A stretch of DNA of 64,000 nucleotides. Origin: Anaerolineae bacterium (GTDB lineage: Bacteria; Chloroflexota; Anaerolineae; Aggregatilineales; Phototrophicaceae). Shown here piece after piece: positions 9,601 to 18,478 of this stretch. Location: NCBI GenBank assembly GCA_022820665.1, contig JAJEFB010000044.1:59705-123704 (forward strand). The letters are read 5' to 3'. The notes under the pieces were generated by a model. That model worked only from the letters and a program-made list of their open reading frames with translations. It ran no database searches and had not been told where the DNA came from. How positions within the stretch are numbered: position 1 is the first letter of the stretch; the number at the start of each line of letters is the position of its first letter. Both the position numbers and the translations under genes were made by a program.

Positions 9601-10411
9601 ACTTGAAGATTGGCGCCTTGCTGGGACGGATATGACTGCCGGGACTTGCGTGTCGCTCGTCGGCGTCGGCGCGATCCAAACGGCTCTGGGATGCGCCGAC
9701 AGACTGCATTTCGCGACGTGCCCTTCGAGTATCGCCACGGCTTGCGCCAAATGCGGCGCGAATGGAGGGCTTGCTTGATTTGCTTTCCGAAAGCCTGGCA
9801 GGTTGTACCGGGCGAGCGTCCTCGACTGGTTTGGCTCGTTGCAGGCGCTTTCGCAAGTTGCCAACGCGGGAGGAAAGAGCCTTCAATTTGCTTGTCTTAC
9901 CGCTTTTGTCACGCGGTCGGGCATCCTTCTTGGCGTCATCAGTCACCTTGCTTCGACGGAAGGGCGATCGCAGACTCATGAATCGACGTTTGGCTCTTCC
10001 ATTTTGATTGTCGCGTTCCGTTCGATTGCTACCGTTTGATCCACCCCGGGAACCCTGCGCGCGTCGACGAGAATCCGGCTTGCCGTCGCTCTCACGCGCT
10101 CTGGGGGCTTTCGTTTTGCCCCTGCGAGACTTCTTGTTGGAGGGGCGGTTTAGTTGGGCGCGCATGGACTCGCGCGATCCGCTGGAACCCGCGCGCGAAG
10201 ACTTGTCATCCCGAGCGTCACCGCTCGAAGAGGAGGCGTCGATAGCGTCTCTGCGCGATCCGCTCCCCCCTAAAACGTTGGAAGAACTGCGCCTCACGCC
10301 ATCCGACGGACGACCTTCCGCGCCCCGATCGCCACTGCCCAAGGCATCCGGGTCGAAATATTCATCGTCGTCGATGTATTCCGGCTCATCGTCGCCGCGA
10401 TAGGCCATCAT
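6602..10411 (-). CDS. ftsK: DNA translocase FtsK/SpoIIIE
   Basis: A 1269-aa protein. Residues 1-270 are a very basic Ser/Arg/Lys-rich low-complexity tail; four or five membrane segments follow (about 280-455), then a disordered Pro/Ser/Arg linker and the motor. Walker A GTTGSGKS is near residue 915, Walker B follows with VVIIDELADLM, and the C-terminal winged-helix gamma domain (about 1190-1269) ends in EERGVVGPPKEGSS. FtsK pumps chromosome dimers and terminus DNA through the division septum; the gamma domain reads KOPS-like polar sequences. The N-terminal basic extension before the membrane domain is longer than in E. coli and is the odd part. Confidence 0.95.
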   Translation of the reverse strand: MMAYRGDDEPEYIDDDEYFDPDALGSGDRGAEGRPSDGVRRSSSNVLGGSGSRRDAIDASSSSGDARDDKSSRAGSSGSRESMRAQLNRPSNKKSRRGKTKAPRARESDGKPDSRRRAQGSRGGSNGSNRTERDNQNGRAKRRFMSLRSPFRRSKVTDDAKKDARPRDKSGKTSKLKALSSRVGNLRKRLQRAKPVEDARPVQPARLSESKSSKPSIRAAFGASRGDTRRARREMQSVGASQSRLDRADADERHASPGSHIRPSKAPIFKSSEWLDLDRKLDLIGVGLVFGAIVLFFSALSREQAAIGAVHKLIGQLLGWGALAVPITMFAIGMWLIVRHFGDQAPLIDPVRLAGALTAFIGALVLFQFGESLSYAGDSYCAPDCVRGLVERSYLGGRGGGLIGGWIYQVLVINLTEMGGFVIVAMVLTFATMMITRLSMAELAAVTIGFTRDMRDNMAQRAARRRAQQLQMEEQTMLARQEATVRVSKPESAKLSGAVAGMNALPEPSGDIMPIPIRLRDMLAKRVSLLRASAESSAEAAVREVQAARAPNRQGSRIFGRLFGGGASKTRNNAPAEDTSAVKASKPKVRPNWRSYGAKPAQPMRPAEPIRPQSASFPPPSAGAPAAPMERPAKRPFEKPDIMPSRRQEPRPASDDLDNEIARSDDNTWLRSRPTESTKPRSDSAQVIRPTSDADEPSDSFSKPEVPSDQLDDRSDAVVETAAELSNPFPRAAEPVSPEKQTVSTGPARRSPPRVDWQLPDFRALLTGGSTGEMDEEVLLQQAQIIEDTLASFGAPGRVVELNTGPVITQFGVEPDYLTSRTGKRSRVKVSAIAQLDKDLQLALGAKSIRVEAPVPGKGYVGIEVPNPDSAMVSLRDVMESRSFQHIDSPLAIALGMSVDGNPVSADLTQMPHLLIAGTTGSGKSKCINAIIISILANRSPDDIKFIMVDPKRVELTGYNGLPHLVAPVVVELEKTVGVLRWVTREMDERYKKFSKAGARNLIDYNHILAPGSAPMPYIVVIIDELADLMMTAPEETERAISRIAALARATGIHLVIATQRPSVDVVTGLIKANFPARIAFAVAGSVDSRVILDQPGAERLLGKGDMLYLSGDAPAPLRMQGVFVSDEEINSISRFWKLQNLGIAEIEPISLPAETGSANKKPGNGQAFGAANVEPPSQASFWDTSAGRDMTGMAVEDMTGNPDPQEDELYQTAVDMVRRLEKASISLLQRRLRIGYTRAARLIDMMEERGVVGPPKEGSSKPRDVLPE

Positions 10412-10572
10412 TCAACCTTGACTGATTTTGATTTAACGGTCGGGAAAATACAGTATTTGCCCCCCAAATACTTGCGTCCCCACGCATAGCATATCACAGA
10501 ACCCGTTTTCGGGCGACTGGGCTTAGAACATATATTCTCTAGGCTCAGCCAGGATTGAAAGAGCGCCGGGCG

Positions 10573-10670
10573 AGAAAAGCCGCTCGGCGCGCAACCGGCG
10601 AAGAGAACCCAGGAATGTCGCGCTCACGCGAAATAATAAGCCTTCTTGTCGCATAAGCGACGCGATCATT
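10573..10670 (+). repeat. Dispersed intergenic repeat, copy A
   Basis: Begins AAAAGCCGCTCGGCGCG and ends with the small hairpin GTCGCATAAGCGAC. It shares most of its length with copies at 14228-14316 and 33637-33722 (inverted), and more loosely with 23597-23685. It lies between the 5' end of ftsK and the 3' end of the quinone reductase gene. No ORF is seen in it. Confidence 0.75.
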
Positions 10671-10682
10671 AAATGGGAGTCT

Positions 10683-11657
10683 TTAGACCGTCAGAACCAG
10701 CTTGCCCATCGCCCTCCGATTGATGAGGTCCTCAAGCGCGGCGGGCGCATCTTCGAGCGCGTAGGTTCGGTGAATATGGGGCCGCAGACGACCCTCCGTG
10801 TACCAGGCTAGCAACTGCTGGAAAGAGCGCTTGATCACGCCGGGATCCTGGGAAAGATAGGCGCCCCAGAACAGGCCGACCAAAGACGCGTTCTTCAGCA
10901 AGGCGATATTGGCGGGCAAGGTCGGTATCCGTCCGCTGGCGAATCCGATCACCAGATAGCGGCCCTCCCAAGCGATGCGGCGAACCGCCTGGTCAAAAAT
11001 ATCACCGCCAACAGGGTCAAAGATAACGTCGGCGCCACGGTCTTCAGTTAGCGATTTCATGCGATCGCGCAGGTTCTCGTTACTATAGTTGATCGTTTCG
11101 TCGGCGCCGCGGGTCCGCGCCAAAGCCAGCTTCTGCGCGCTGCTGGCGGCGGCTATCACGCGCGCGCCCATCAGCTTGCCGATTTCCACCGCCGCCAGAC
11201 CGACGCCACCTGCCGCGCCTAATACGAGCAGGGTTTCCCTGGCTTGCAGGCGGGCTCGGTGTGACAGGGCGACATGCGCCGTTCCATACACCAGCGGAAA
11301 GCCAGCGCCCATTTCGTAGGACATAGTTTCGGGCATGGGCAGCGCGGCGGACTGCGGGACGACGACTTCTTCGGCGAAGCCGCCGAACATCATGGTGGCC
11401 ATAATCCGTTGGCCGACGCGCTCAGCGTCCACCCCCTGGCCAACTTCGATGATATCGCCAGCGACCTCCAAGCCCGGGCTGAACGGGAAGGGCGGCTTCA
11501 ATTGGTACAAGCCCTGGATCATCAGCGCGTCGGGGAAGTTGACGCCGCAGGCGCGCGCCCTGATCTTGACTTCGCCCCTTTTGACCGGCTGACTATCAAG
11601 GTCTTCAACCGTCAGTTGATAGGGCGCGCCGAAGGATTTGCAGAGTACGGCCTTCAT
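10683..11657 (-). CDS. NADPH:quinone reductase / zinc-less medium-chain dehydrogenase
   Basis: A 324-aa MDR-superfamily protein of the quinone oxidoreductase (QOR) type. The GroES-like N-terminal domain contains RACGVNFPDALMIQG (conserved in QOR), and the Rossmann domain has LVLGAAGGVGLAAVE, the AxxGxxG NADPH-binding loop. The structural-zinc cysteines of alcohol dehydrogenases are absent, as usual for QOR. It probably reduces quinones or enones. It is followed 56 bases upstream, on the same strand, by the M42 peptidase gene. Confidence 0.85.
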   Translation of the reverse strand: MKAVLCKSFGAPYQLTVEDLDSQPVKRGEVKIRARACGVNFPDALMIQGLYQLKPPFPFSPGLEVAGDIIEVGQGVDAERVGQRIMATMMFGGFAEEVVVPQSAALPMPETMSYEMGAGFPLVYGTAHVALSHRARLQARETLLVLGAAGGVGLAAVEIGKLMGARVIAAASSAQKLALARTRGADETINYSNENLRDRMKSLTEDRGADVIFDPVGGDIFDQAVRRIAWEGRYLVIGFASGRIPTLPANIALLKNASLVGLFWGAYLSQDPGVIKRSFQQLLAWYTEGRLRPHIHRTYALEDAPAALEDLINRRAMGKLVLTV

Positions 11658-11713
11658 AAGTCGTGAAATCCCAGGCCTTTTGGATTCGCGCGGTTATGAT
11701 TCTCCGGTCCCGC

Positions 11714-12709
11714 TCAGATCGCTATCGGATTGGCGAGCAAGCCGGTCAGCAAGTCGATACATGCCTGAACATCTCGGATATCGGCGGTTTCGCTGGTCGT
11801 GTGCAGATAGCGCGTGGGAATCGAGATACAGCCACTGGGTACGCCGGCGTCGGCCAGTTGAATAGCCGAGGCGTCCGTCGTTCCGCCAGCGAGCAACTCC
11901 AATTGATAGGGGATGTCATCCGCTTGGCAGCGGTCGATCATCCAATTCTTGATCGCCACAGGCACCACCAAGCCCGGGTCATGGACCTTGATTGCGGCGC
12001 CCCCGCCCAGCTTGACAAGCATTTTGCGTCCGCGGATCTGGTCGCCGCTGCCCGTGACATCAATTGCGATGCCGATATCCGGGCGGACGCCCTGTGCCGC
12101 CGTCTTCGCGCCTCGCAAGCCAACTTCTTCCTGGACAGTGAATGCGAAGTACACTTCGTTTGGCGCTTGTCGATCCAGCCTGCGCATGCTTTCAATGGCC
12201 ACGACGCAGCCAATGCGGTCGTCCAGCGACTTGGCCACGATGCGCTTGCCGCGCACTTGCATCTCGCGCATGAAACCGGCTGGCTGTCCTGTTGGAATGG
12301 CATTGCTGTCATCGTCGATTTGCACATCAATATAGAAGTCGCCGAGCGACTTGCCGCCGCCGTTCTGCACCGCGATGACGCCGACCGTGCCGTCTTCAAA
12401 GAGGACGCGGTTGCCGTTGAGCGTGTCGGCTTGCAAGCCTCCCATGGCTGTGAATCGCAGATAGCCGCTTTCCGGCTCCCGATAGTTCGCCATCAGACCG
12501 ATCTCGTCCATGTGCGCGGCGATCAGCACCTTCTTGCCGCCGGAACCAAGACGACAGATCAGGTTGCCCAAGCCGTCAACCCAGGTCTCGTCTGCCAGCG
12601 CGCTCACCTCGCCGCGGATGATGTCTCGGATGCGATGTTCGTAGCCGGGCGGTCCCCAGGTTTCTACCAGTTTTCGGGTCAGTTCAATCACGATAGACTC
12701 CAGATTCAC
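11714..12709 (-). CDS. M42 family metallopeptidase (glutamyl/lysyl aminopeptidase-like)
   Basis: A 331-aa cytosolic di-metal aminopeptidase of clan MH. Ligands are visible in order: AAHMDEIGL (His, Asp), DDRIGC (bridging Asp), QEEVGLRGA (catalytic and binding Glu), AIDVTGSGD (Asp) and a late His in YLHTTSE. Such enzymes assemble into TET dodecamers that trim peptides; some were once annotated as endoglucanases. The length is typical. It is on the minus strand between the quinone reductase and the P450. Confidence 0.9.
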   Translation of the reverse strand: MNLESIVIELTRKLVETWGPPGYEHRIRDIIRGEVSALADETWVDGLGNLICRLGSGGKKVLIAAHMDEIGLMANYREPESGYLRFTAMGGLQADTLNGNRVLFEDGTVGVIAVQNGGGKSLGDFYIDVQIDDDSNAIPTGQPAGFMREMQVRGKRIVAKSLDDRIGCVVAIESMRRLDRQAPNEVYFAFTVQEEVGLRGAKTAAQGVRPDIGIAIDVTGSGDQIRGRKMLVKLGGGAAIKVHDPGLVVPVAIKNWMIDRCQADDIPYQLELLAGGTTDASAIQLADAGVPSGCISIPTRYLHTTSETADIRDVQACIDLLTGLLANPIAI

Positions 12710-12771
12710 TGTCTGATCTGCGCAGTATTGTAACGCCTAACCTGTTGCGTATCGACAGCGGGTTTATCGAC

Positions 12772-14166
12772 CTAGTGGCCGGCTGCTGCCAGATCGGGTT
12801 GTCGCTTTAATTGTGGTTGGCGTGTTTCCAGCCGCATCGGCAAGCCGTCGCGTGGGAACATGGTGATAAAGGGCCGTGGCACGATCTCCACGCCTTCGAG
12901 CAAACGCAATTGGAAACGCTGGGCGATCGTCGCCAGTAGCAAATTGGCTTCCATCGTGGCGAAGCTGTTGCCGATGCAGATGCGCGGACCGCCGCCAAAG
13001 GGTATGTAGGCGTATTTTGGGATCTGGCTGATACGTTCTTCAGCCCATCGTTCGGGAATGAATTCGTTTGGCTGCTCCCAGATATCGGGGTGGCGATGAA
13101 CGCAATAGATCAGGATCTGCGCGCCTGACCACTCCGGGAAGCTGTAACCCAAGACTTCCGTCGCCTGCTGGTTCACCCGACCGATCGACCAGACGGGGGG
13201 CATCAGACGCATGGATTCTTTGACGACCATATCGGTATAAGGAAGGCGGCGTAAATCCTCCAGCGTTGGCGGTTTCCCCGCCAATGCGCTGTCCAACTCG
13301 TCGTGGAGTCGTTCCTCGACTTGCGGATATTGCGCCAGCAGCCACCAGGTCCAGTTAAGCGCGTTCGCCGTAGTTTCATGCCCGGCGAGGAATAGGGTGA
13401 CCGCTTCGTCCCGCACTTGCAGGTCGGTCATGCGATCGCCGTCTTCGTCTTCGGATAACAGAAGCATAGACAGAAGATCGCCCCGGTCTTCCCCAGTGGA
13501 ACGACGTTGATTGATAAATCTGTAAACGATCTTATCCAGTACGGCATTGGCGCGGCGCGAGCGAATACGCAAGGGGGTTGGCACCCAGGCTGGCAACAGG
13601 TTGGCTGTATTGCTGGCTTTCTGCACGACTTCCACTGCGGATTTCACCTGGTTGACTGTAGTAGAGGCGTCAGCGTCAAACAGGGTCCGTCCGACAATCA
13701 TCAGCGTGAGTTGCGTCATCTCTTCGTCGACATCGCGTACGTCGCCGTCCTGCCATTGTTCCATGCGTTCCAATGTGTAATTGACCATGGTATCGGCATA
13801 TGCTGCGATTCGCCCCGTGTGAAAGGCGGGCGCAACCAGCCGTCTCTGGCGCTTCCAAAATTCGCCATTGCTGGTGACCAGTCCCTTGCCCATGAAGCGC
13901 GCCAAGCCGGTTTTTTCGTTGGTATAATCGGGTCCTTTGATGAAGATCTGGGATTGCCGAACCAGAATTTCGCGGATCATATCGGGATTGGCAATCAAGT
14001 ACTGATGGCGATCGCCGGACTTGTAGTGCATGATATCGCCGTAGGCAGCGACCCATTCCGTGACACGCGTGAGCGGATCCGCCAGGAACTTGCGATAAGT
14101 CAGGTACTGTTCAATGGGACTGCTGCCGATATCCGGCGGACCCGGCGGGAATCGACCCTCATGCAT
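12772..14166 (-). CDS. Cytochrome P450
   Basis: A 464-aa soluble P450 without an N-terminal membrane anchor. The I-helix oxygen-activation motif AGHETTANAL, the K-helix ExxR (KESMRLMPPVW) and the heme-thiolate loop FGGGPRICIGNSFA are all present. The sequence style (PERW, PFGGGPRICIG) fits CYP families acting on fatty acids, terpenes or drugs (CYP102/CYP4-like clade), but the substrate is unknown. No ferredoxin or reductase gene lies beside it, so redox partners must be encoded elsewhere. Confidence 0.93.
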   Translation of the reverse strand: MHEGRFPPGPPDIGSSPIEQYLTYRKFLADPLTRVTEWVAAYGDIMHYKSGDRHQYLIANPDMIREILVRQSQIFIKGPDYTNEKTGLARFMGKGLVTSNGEFWKRQRRLVAPAFHTGRIAAYADTMVNYTLERMEQWQDGDVRDVDEEMTQLTLMIVGRTLFDADASTTVNQVKSAVEVVQKASNTANLLPAWVPTPLRIRSRRANAVLDKIVYRFINQRRSTGEDRGDLLSMLLLSEDEDGDRMTDLQVRDEAVTLFLAGHETTANALNWTWWLLAQYPQVEERLHDELDSALAGKPPTLEDLRRLPYTDMVVKESMRLMPPVWSIGRVNQQATEVLGYSFPEWSGAQILIYCVHRHPDIWEQPNEFIPERWAEERISQIPKYAYIPFGGGPRICIGNSFATMEANLLLATIAQRFQLRLLEGVEIVPRPFITMFPRDGLPMRLETRQPQLKRQPDLAAAGH

Positions 14167-14227
14167 TGGCGCTTGCCCTCGAATTCAGGATCCGATAATG
14201 ATTTTTATGGAAATTTCTAAACAATCC

Positions 14228-14316
14228 ATTAAAGCCGCTCGGCGCGTAACCGGCGAAAGGATCTGTCACGCTCACGCAAAATAATAAGCCTTCTCATCGC
14301 ATGAACGAAGCAGTTT
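14228..14316 (+). repeat. Dispersed intergenic repeat, copy B
   Basis: Shares AAAGCCGCTCGGCGCG, ACCGGCGAA and AATAATAAGCCTTCT with copy A at 10573-10670. The terminal hairpin is degraded (ATCGCATGAACGA). It sits between the divergent P450 and ribulokinase genes. Confidence 0.75.
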
Positions 14317-14453
14317 ATCATATTGATATTCTAGCGGATAAAGCGTCTGGTTGATAATCGCAAGTCGATGAGAATCGGTTTAAGTTTGCACTTGAATGAT
14401 AGATTTGTGACAATACACGCTGCAGATTAAGGCAAACGAGAAGAGGTTGCTTC

Positions 14454-16100
14454 ATGTATACCATTGGGCTCGATTTCGGAACATTGTCCGGGCGCGCGGT
14501 TCTGGTCGATACGCGCGATGGCGGCGAGATTGCCGAGGCAGTGTTCGAATATCCGCACGCGGTCATGGACGAAACGTTGCCTTCCGGCAAGCGATTGCCG
14601 CCGGATTGGGCGCTGCAACATCCGCAAGACTATATTGATGTTTTCGCTAACACAATTCCGGCGGTTTTGGGGGAAAGCGGCGTCGATCCCACCGATGTCA
14701 AGGGGATCGGCATTGACTTCACCGCGAGCTCCCCCATGCCGACCAAAGCCGATGGCACGCCACTCTGTTTCCTGGCCGAGTTGGAGGACGAGCCCCATGC
14801 TTATATCAAGTTGTGGAAGCATCATGCCGCTCAACGCCAAGCCGACCAGATCAATGAAACCGCCAGGCAAATGGGCGAAAGCTGGCTGCCGCGTTACGGT
14901 GGCAAGATATCGTCCGAGTGGTTCTTCAGCAAGTTGCTGCAGATTGCCCAAGAACGGCCCGACATTTATGCCCAGATCGATAAATTTGTGGAAGCGGCGG
15001 ATTGGGTGATCTGGCAATTGACTGGTGTGGAAACGCGAAACACCTGTACAGCCGGATATAAGGCAATGGTGCAAGATGGCGATTTTCCCTCCAAAGCCTA
15101 TTTCAGAGCGCTGGATCCGGCCTTCGAAAACGTAGTGGACGAGAAAATCGGCCGGCAATTCGCCGAACTGGGTGAAAGAGCCGGCGGCTTAACTGCCGAG
15201 ATGGCGGAGATGATGGGATTGCCGGCTGGGATCGCGGTTGCGGTAGCCAATGTAGACGCCCACGTGACTGCGCCGGCGGTTAAAGCCACAGATCCGGGCG
15301 TGATGGTAATGGTGATGGGTACCTCCACCTGCCATATTTTGTCTGGCGCCGACTTGAAAGTTGTTGACGGCATGTGTGGCGTTGTCAAAGGCGGCGTCAT
15401 TCCCGGATTGTACGGCTACGAGGCCGGTCAAAGCGCCGTTGGCGACATCTTCGCTTGGTTCGTCGAGAATGCCGTGCCCCCTGAATACCATGAGGCAGCC
15501 GCAGGCGCGGGCATTGGCATACATGAATACCTGGAACAGGAAGCCGCGAAGCAGCAAGTTGGCGAACACGGGCTGATCGCGCTGGATTGGTGGAACGGCA
15601 ACCGCAGCACTCTGGTCGATGTTGATCTGAACGGCATGATCTTGGGCATGACGCTGGCGACGCGCGCGCCTGAGATTTATCGGGCGCTTATTGAAGCGAC
15701 GGCATTTGGCACGCGCGAAATAATCGAAGCCTTTGAAGCCAAGGGCGTCGAAGTCAAAGAATTGGTTGCGGCCGGTGGATTGCCAGAGAAAAACGCGCTG
15801 TTGCGGCAGATCTATGCCGATGTCACAGGCAGAACGTTCAAGCTCTCCGGTTCGGCGCAAGCGCCCGCGCTGGGATCGGCCATGCACGCCGCTGTAGCCG
15901 CGGGCATTTACCCGGATATACAGGCGGCCGCCGCGAAAATGGGCAAGCTCAAAGAAGAGGTGGTGACGCCAATCCCGCAAAATCAGTTAGTGTATGACAA
16001 ACTCTATTCCGAGTATCGGCTGCTTTACGATTACTTCGGACGTGGCGCCAACGATGTGATGAAACGTCTCAAAGCGATCAGGCACGAGGCTTTATCGTGA
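14454..16100 (+). CDS. araB: Ribulokinase (FGGY carbohydrate kinase)
   Basis: A 548-aa FGGY kinase. It opens with the phosphate-1 motif IGLDFGTLSGRAVLVD, has the ribulokinase-type GIGIDFTASSPMP segment, and carries the FGGY signatures MVMGTSTCH and the adenosine-binding AAGGLPEKN. The enzyme phosphorylates L-ribulose (also other ribuloses) at C5. AGAGG upstream of ATG 14454 is a usable ribosome site. araA and araD are not next to it, so this is an isolated member of the arabinose pathway, or it acts on another ketopentose. Confidence 0.9.
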   Translation: MYTIGLDFGTLSGRAVLVDTRDGGEIAEAVFEYPHAVMDETLPSGKRLPPDWALQHPQDYIDVFANTIPAVLGESGVDPTDVKGIGIDFTASSPMPTKADGTPLCFLAELEDEPHAYIKLWKHHAAQRQADQINETARQMGESWLPRYGGKISSEWFFSKLLQIAQERPDIYAQIDKFVEAADWVIWQLTGVETRNTCTAGYKAMVQDGDFPSKAYFRALDPAFENVVDEKIGRQFAELGERAGGLTAEMAEMMGLPAGIAVAVANVDAHVTAPAVKATDPGVMVMVMGTSTCHILSGADLKVVDGMCGVVKGGVIPGLYGYEAGQSAVGDIFAWFVENAVPPEYHEAAAGAGIGIHEYLEQEAAKQQVGEHGLIALDWWNGNRSTLVDVDLNGMILGMTLATRAPEIYRALIEATAFGTREIIEAFEAKGVEVKELVAAGGLPEKNALLRQIYADVTGRTFKLSGSAQAPALGSAMHAAVAAGIYPDIQAAAAKMGKLKEEVVTPIPQNQLVYDKLYSEYRLLYDYFGRGANDVMKRLKAIRHEALS

Positions 16101-16521
16101 CGCGTTTTGCGCCTTCGACCTGCAAAGGCGAATCCACTGTCAAAAACGTACAAAGGTCTTTTGCTTGACTTGGACCGCGCACAATCATTTTCCCCGACGC
16201 GGATAGCTGAGACGGGAAATCCTGCTAGTATTCGTCAAAACATGAAGCATAAGTGATAGTCTTCGCTGGTTTTATGGTCATTTCTGACAAGAAACTCGAA
16301 ATTGATGGCTGAATCGCTTGTCAATAATGCGCAGTTTGCGATAGTATTACAGATGATGACACATGTTTGTTCGAGAATCAGTCTCTGGATTGTGAAAAAC
16401 CGCCAAAAGTATTGCTCAGAATTGAGATAGATTTGCGGTGACTCCAAGAGTCAGGTTTGCGATAGACTGTTTAACGTTAGGTTTGGTAGATGTTGCAGTT
16501 CAACTGCGTGGAGGGATGCGC
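16101..16521 (+). other. Intergenic region before amt
   Basis: About 420 bases, visibly richer in A+T than the genes beside it. I see no convincing ORF, RNA gene or repeat. It presumably holds the amt promoter and leader; GGAGGG at 16510-16515 is the amt ribosome-binding site. Confidence 0.5.
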
Positions 16522-17934
16522 ATGAATAAGCGCAATTTGCTTTACCGGCTTTTGTCCATCTTGATAGGTTTGGCGGTTTTATATAGCTTTGGTTTTGATG
16601 CCATCGCGCAAGACGACCCTCCCGCAGAGGACGCCGCTGCCGAAGAGACGATGATGGAAGATGCGATTAGCGCGGCCGATGTTCAGTTCAATCTTGATCA
16701 AACCTGGATCTTGATCGCGGGTTTCCTGGTTTTCTTTATGCAGGCGGGTTTTGCAATGCTTGAAGGCGGCATGATCCGCGAAACGGGGGTGGTCAACTCG
16801 CTCGCCGAGAACTTCATGGATGCCTGTATCACTGCCATTGTCTTTTTCGTAGTTGGCTATGGCATTGCCTACGGCACTTACGACGCCGGGCTTGATGGCG
16901 GGGGATGGGCGCCCGCCAACGTACCGTTGATGCTCGGCGGCGCGGATGGCACTGGCGACGGCGACGGCGCCTTGTTTGTTGGCTTCTTCTTCCAGTTTGC
17001 CTTTGCTGGCGCCGCCGCCACCATCGCCACCGGCGCCATGGCAGAACGCACAAATTTCGTCGGCAAGCTCATCTACAGCGCGATCCTGGGCGCGATCATA
17101 TACCCGGTTGTCGTCTTTTGGACTTGGGGCGGCGGCTGGATTTTGGCGCAGGGTTTCATCGATTTCGCCGGTTCGACTATCGTGCACATGACAGGCGGCA
17201 TTGTGGCGCTGGTCGGCGCCTACGTGCTTGGTCCGCGCGCTGGCCGCATCTTCGGACGTCCGCCAGCGGCGTCAAATCTTGGCATCGCCGCGCTGGGAAC
17301 TTTTATTCTTTGGTTTGGCTGGTACGGCTTTAACGTTGGCTCCGCTTTGGGCGCGAATGACGTGAATGTCCTCGGTCTGGTCGCCGTAAACACAACGTTG
17401 GCTGCTACCGCTGGCGCACTCGGCGCGATGTTCCACACCTATTTCATCACGAAGAACTGGAATGTCAGCTTCATTTTGAACGGCTCGCTGGCTGGTTTGG
17501 TCGCCATCACTGCTGGCTGTGCCTCTGTCACGCCGATAAACGCTATCATCATTGGCTTGCTGGCAGGCGTCGTCTTGGTGGTATCGATCGGCGTCGTGGA
17601 AAACCTCAAGATTGATGACGCGGTTGGCGCGTTCTCTGTCCACGGCGCATGTGGCGCGTTTGGCACGCTGATGATCGGTATTGTCGGCTCAAAGGCGCTG
17701 GGCGCGCCCAGCTTGTTCGATGGCGGTACGCTCGATACCCTTGGGGCGCAGTTGGTCGGCGTTGTCGCGGTCGCGGTTTGGACAACAGTAACCAGCTACA
17801 TTATGTTCACGGCGCTTAACCGCATAGATGTCCTGCACGTGCATCCGGAAGCTGACCGCATCGGAATTGACGCCTACGAGCATCATGCCTCGGTCTGGCC
17901 GAATGTTCTGCCGCTGGGCGAGGACGATGATTAA
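16522..17934 (+). CDS. amt: Ammonium transporter (Amt family)
   Basis: A 470-aa inner-membrane channel. A signal-like first helix and an acidic loop (rich in Asp/Glu, about residues 27-50) precede eleven membrane segments. The twin pore histidines are in IVHMTGGIVALVG and FSVHGACGAFGTL, and the Phe gate region and the FWTWGGGW turn are also recognisable. ATG 16522 is chosen because GGAGGG ends 6 bases upstream; an upstream frame from 16438 lacks a ribosome site. No glnK/P-II gene is adjacent, unlike in many bacteria. A terminator follows at once. Confidence 0.93.
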   Translation: MNKRNLLYRLLSILIGLAVLYSFGFDAIAQDDPPAEDAAAEETMMEDAISAADVQFNLDQTWILIAGFLVFFMQAGFAMLEGGMIRETGVVNSLAENFMDACITAIVFFVVGYGIAYGTYDAGLDGGGWAPANVPLMLGGADGTGDGDGALFVGFFFQFAFAGAAATIATGAMAERTNFVGKLIYSAILGAIIYPVVVFWTWGGGWILAQGFIDFAGSTIVHMTGGIVALVGAYVLGPRAGRIFGRPPAASNLGIAALGTFILWFGWYGFNVGSALGANDVNVLGLVAVNTTLAATAGALGAMFHTYFITKNWNVSFILNGSLAGLVAITAGCASVTPINAIIIGLLAGVVLVVSIGVVENLKIDDAVGAFSVHGACGAFGTLMIGIVGSKALGAPSLFDGGTLDTLGAQLVGVVAVAVWTTVTSYIMFTALNRIDVLHVHPEADRIGIDAYEHHASVWPNVLPLGEDDD

Positions 17935-17968
17935 GACTCCTGCGTGGCGACAAAGGAAACAGACAAAT

Positions 17969-17995
17969 AAAGCGGCTCGGAAAGAGCCGCTTTTT
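17969..17995 (+). terminator. Rho-independent terminator after amt
   Basis: The 8-bp stem AGCGGCTC / GAGCCGCT with loop GGAAA is followed by TTTTT (17991-17995). An A-rich flank on the other side lets it also serve dtd, which is convergent. Confidence 0.9.
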
Positions 17996-18015
17996 GATTG
18001 GCTTTTAAGCGTGAC

Positions 18016-18465
18016 TTATAAAAGGTCGCTATCGAGCATGATGGTCACTGGACCGTCATTGTGGATTTCGACTTGCATAAGCGCGCCAAAGACCCCGTGT
18101 TCAACTCGCTTCACGCCAGCAGCTTTTAAGCATTGGGCGAAACGCGACACCAGCGGTTCGGCCCGCTGTGGCGGAGCGGCATCAATATAGCTGGGACGAC
18201 GGCCCTTGCGGGCGTCCGCATACAGGGTGAATTGCGAAACAACCAAAGCGCCTCCCTTGACGTCGAGCAGCGACAGATTCATCTTGCCGTCGTCGTCCGA
18301 GAAAACGCGCAAGTTGGCGGTCTTCTTAGCTAATCGCTCCGCCTCTACTTCTGTATCGTCGTGAGCGACCCCGACCAGCGCCACGTATCCTTGTTCAATC
18401 GCCCCACAGACTTTGCCGTCTACGGTTACTGATCCAGCGCTCACACGTTGCAGTAGCACTCTCAT
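18016..18465 (-). CDS. dtd: D-aminoacyl-tRNA deacylase
   Basis: A 149-aa protein that hydrolyses D-amino acids (and misloaded glycine) from tRNA. The two family signatures are present: SQFTLYAD (about residues 77-84) and, near the C-terminus, the NxGPVT motif as HNDGPVTIMLDS with Asp for the variable residue. It starts MRVLLQRVSAGSVTVDG, typical of Dtd. It is the last gene of a minus-strand set that also contains the 95-aa, VOC and 58-aa genes. Confidence 0.94.
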   Translation of the reverse strand: MRVLLQRVSAGSVTVDGKVCGAIEQGYVALVGVAHDDTEVEAERLAKKTANLRVFSDDDGKMNLSLLDVKGGALVVSQFTLYADARKGRRPSYIDAAPPQRAEPLVSRFAQCLKAAGVKRVEHGVFGALMQVEIHNDGPVTIMLDSDLL

Positions 18466-18478
18466 AATATGTTCTCCG

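Noticed and set aside
16235..16447. 70-aa minus-strand ORF before amt
   Set aside because: It has no ribosome site, no family look, and lies in an A+T-rich spacer.
17969..17995. Fifth copy of the dispersed repeat
   Set aside because: AAAGCGGCTCGG is shared, but the piece is fully explained by a terminator hairpin.
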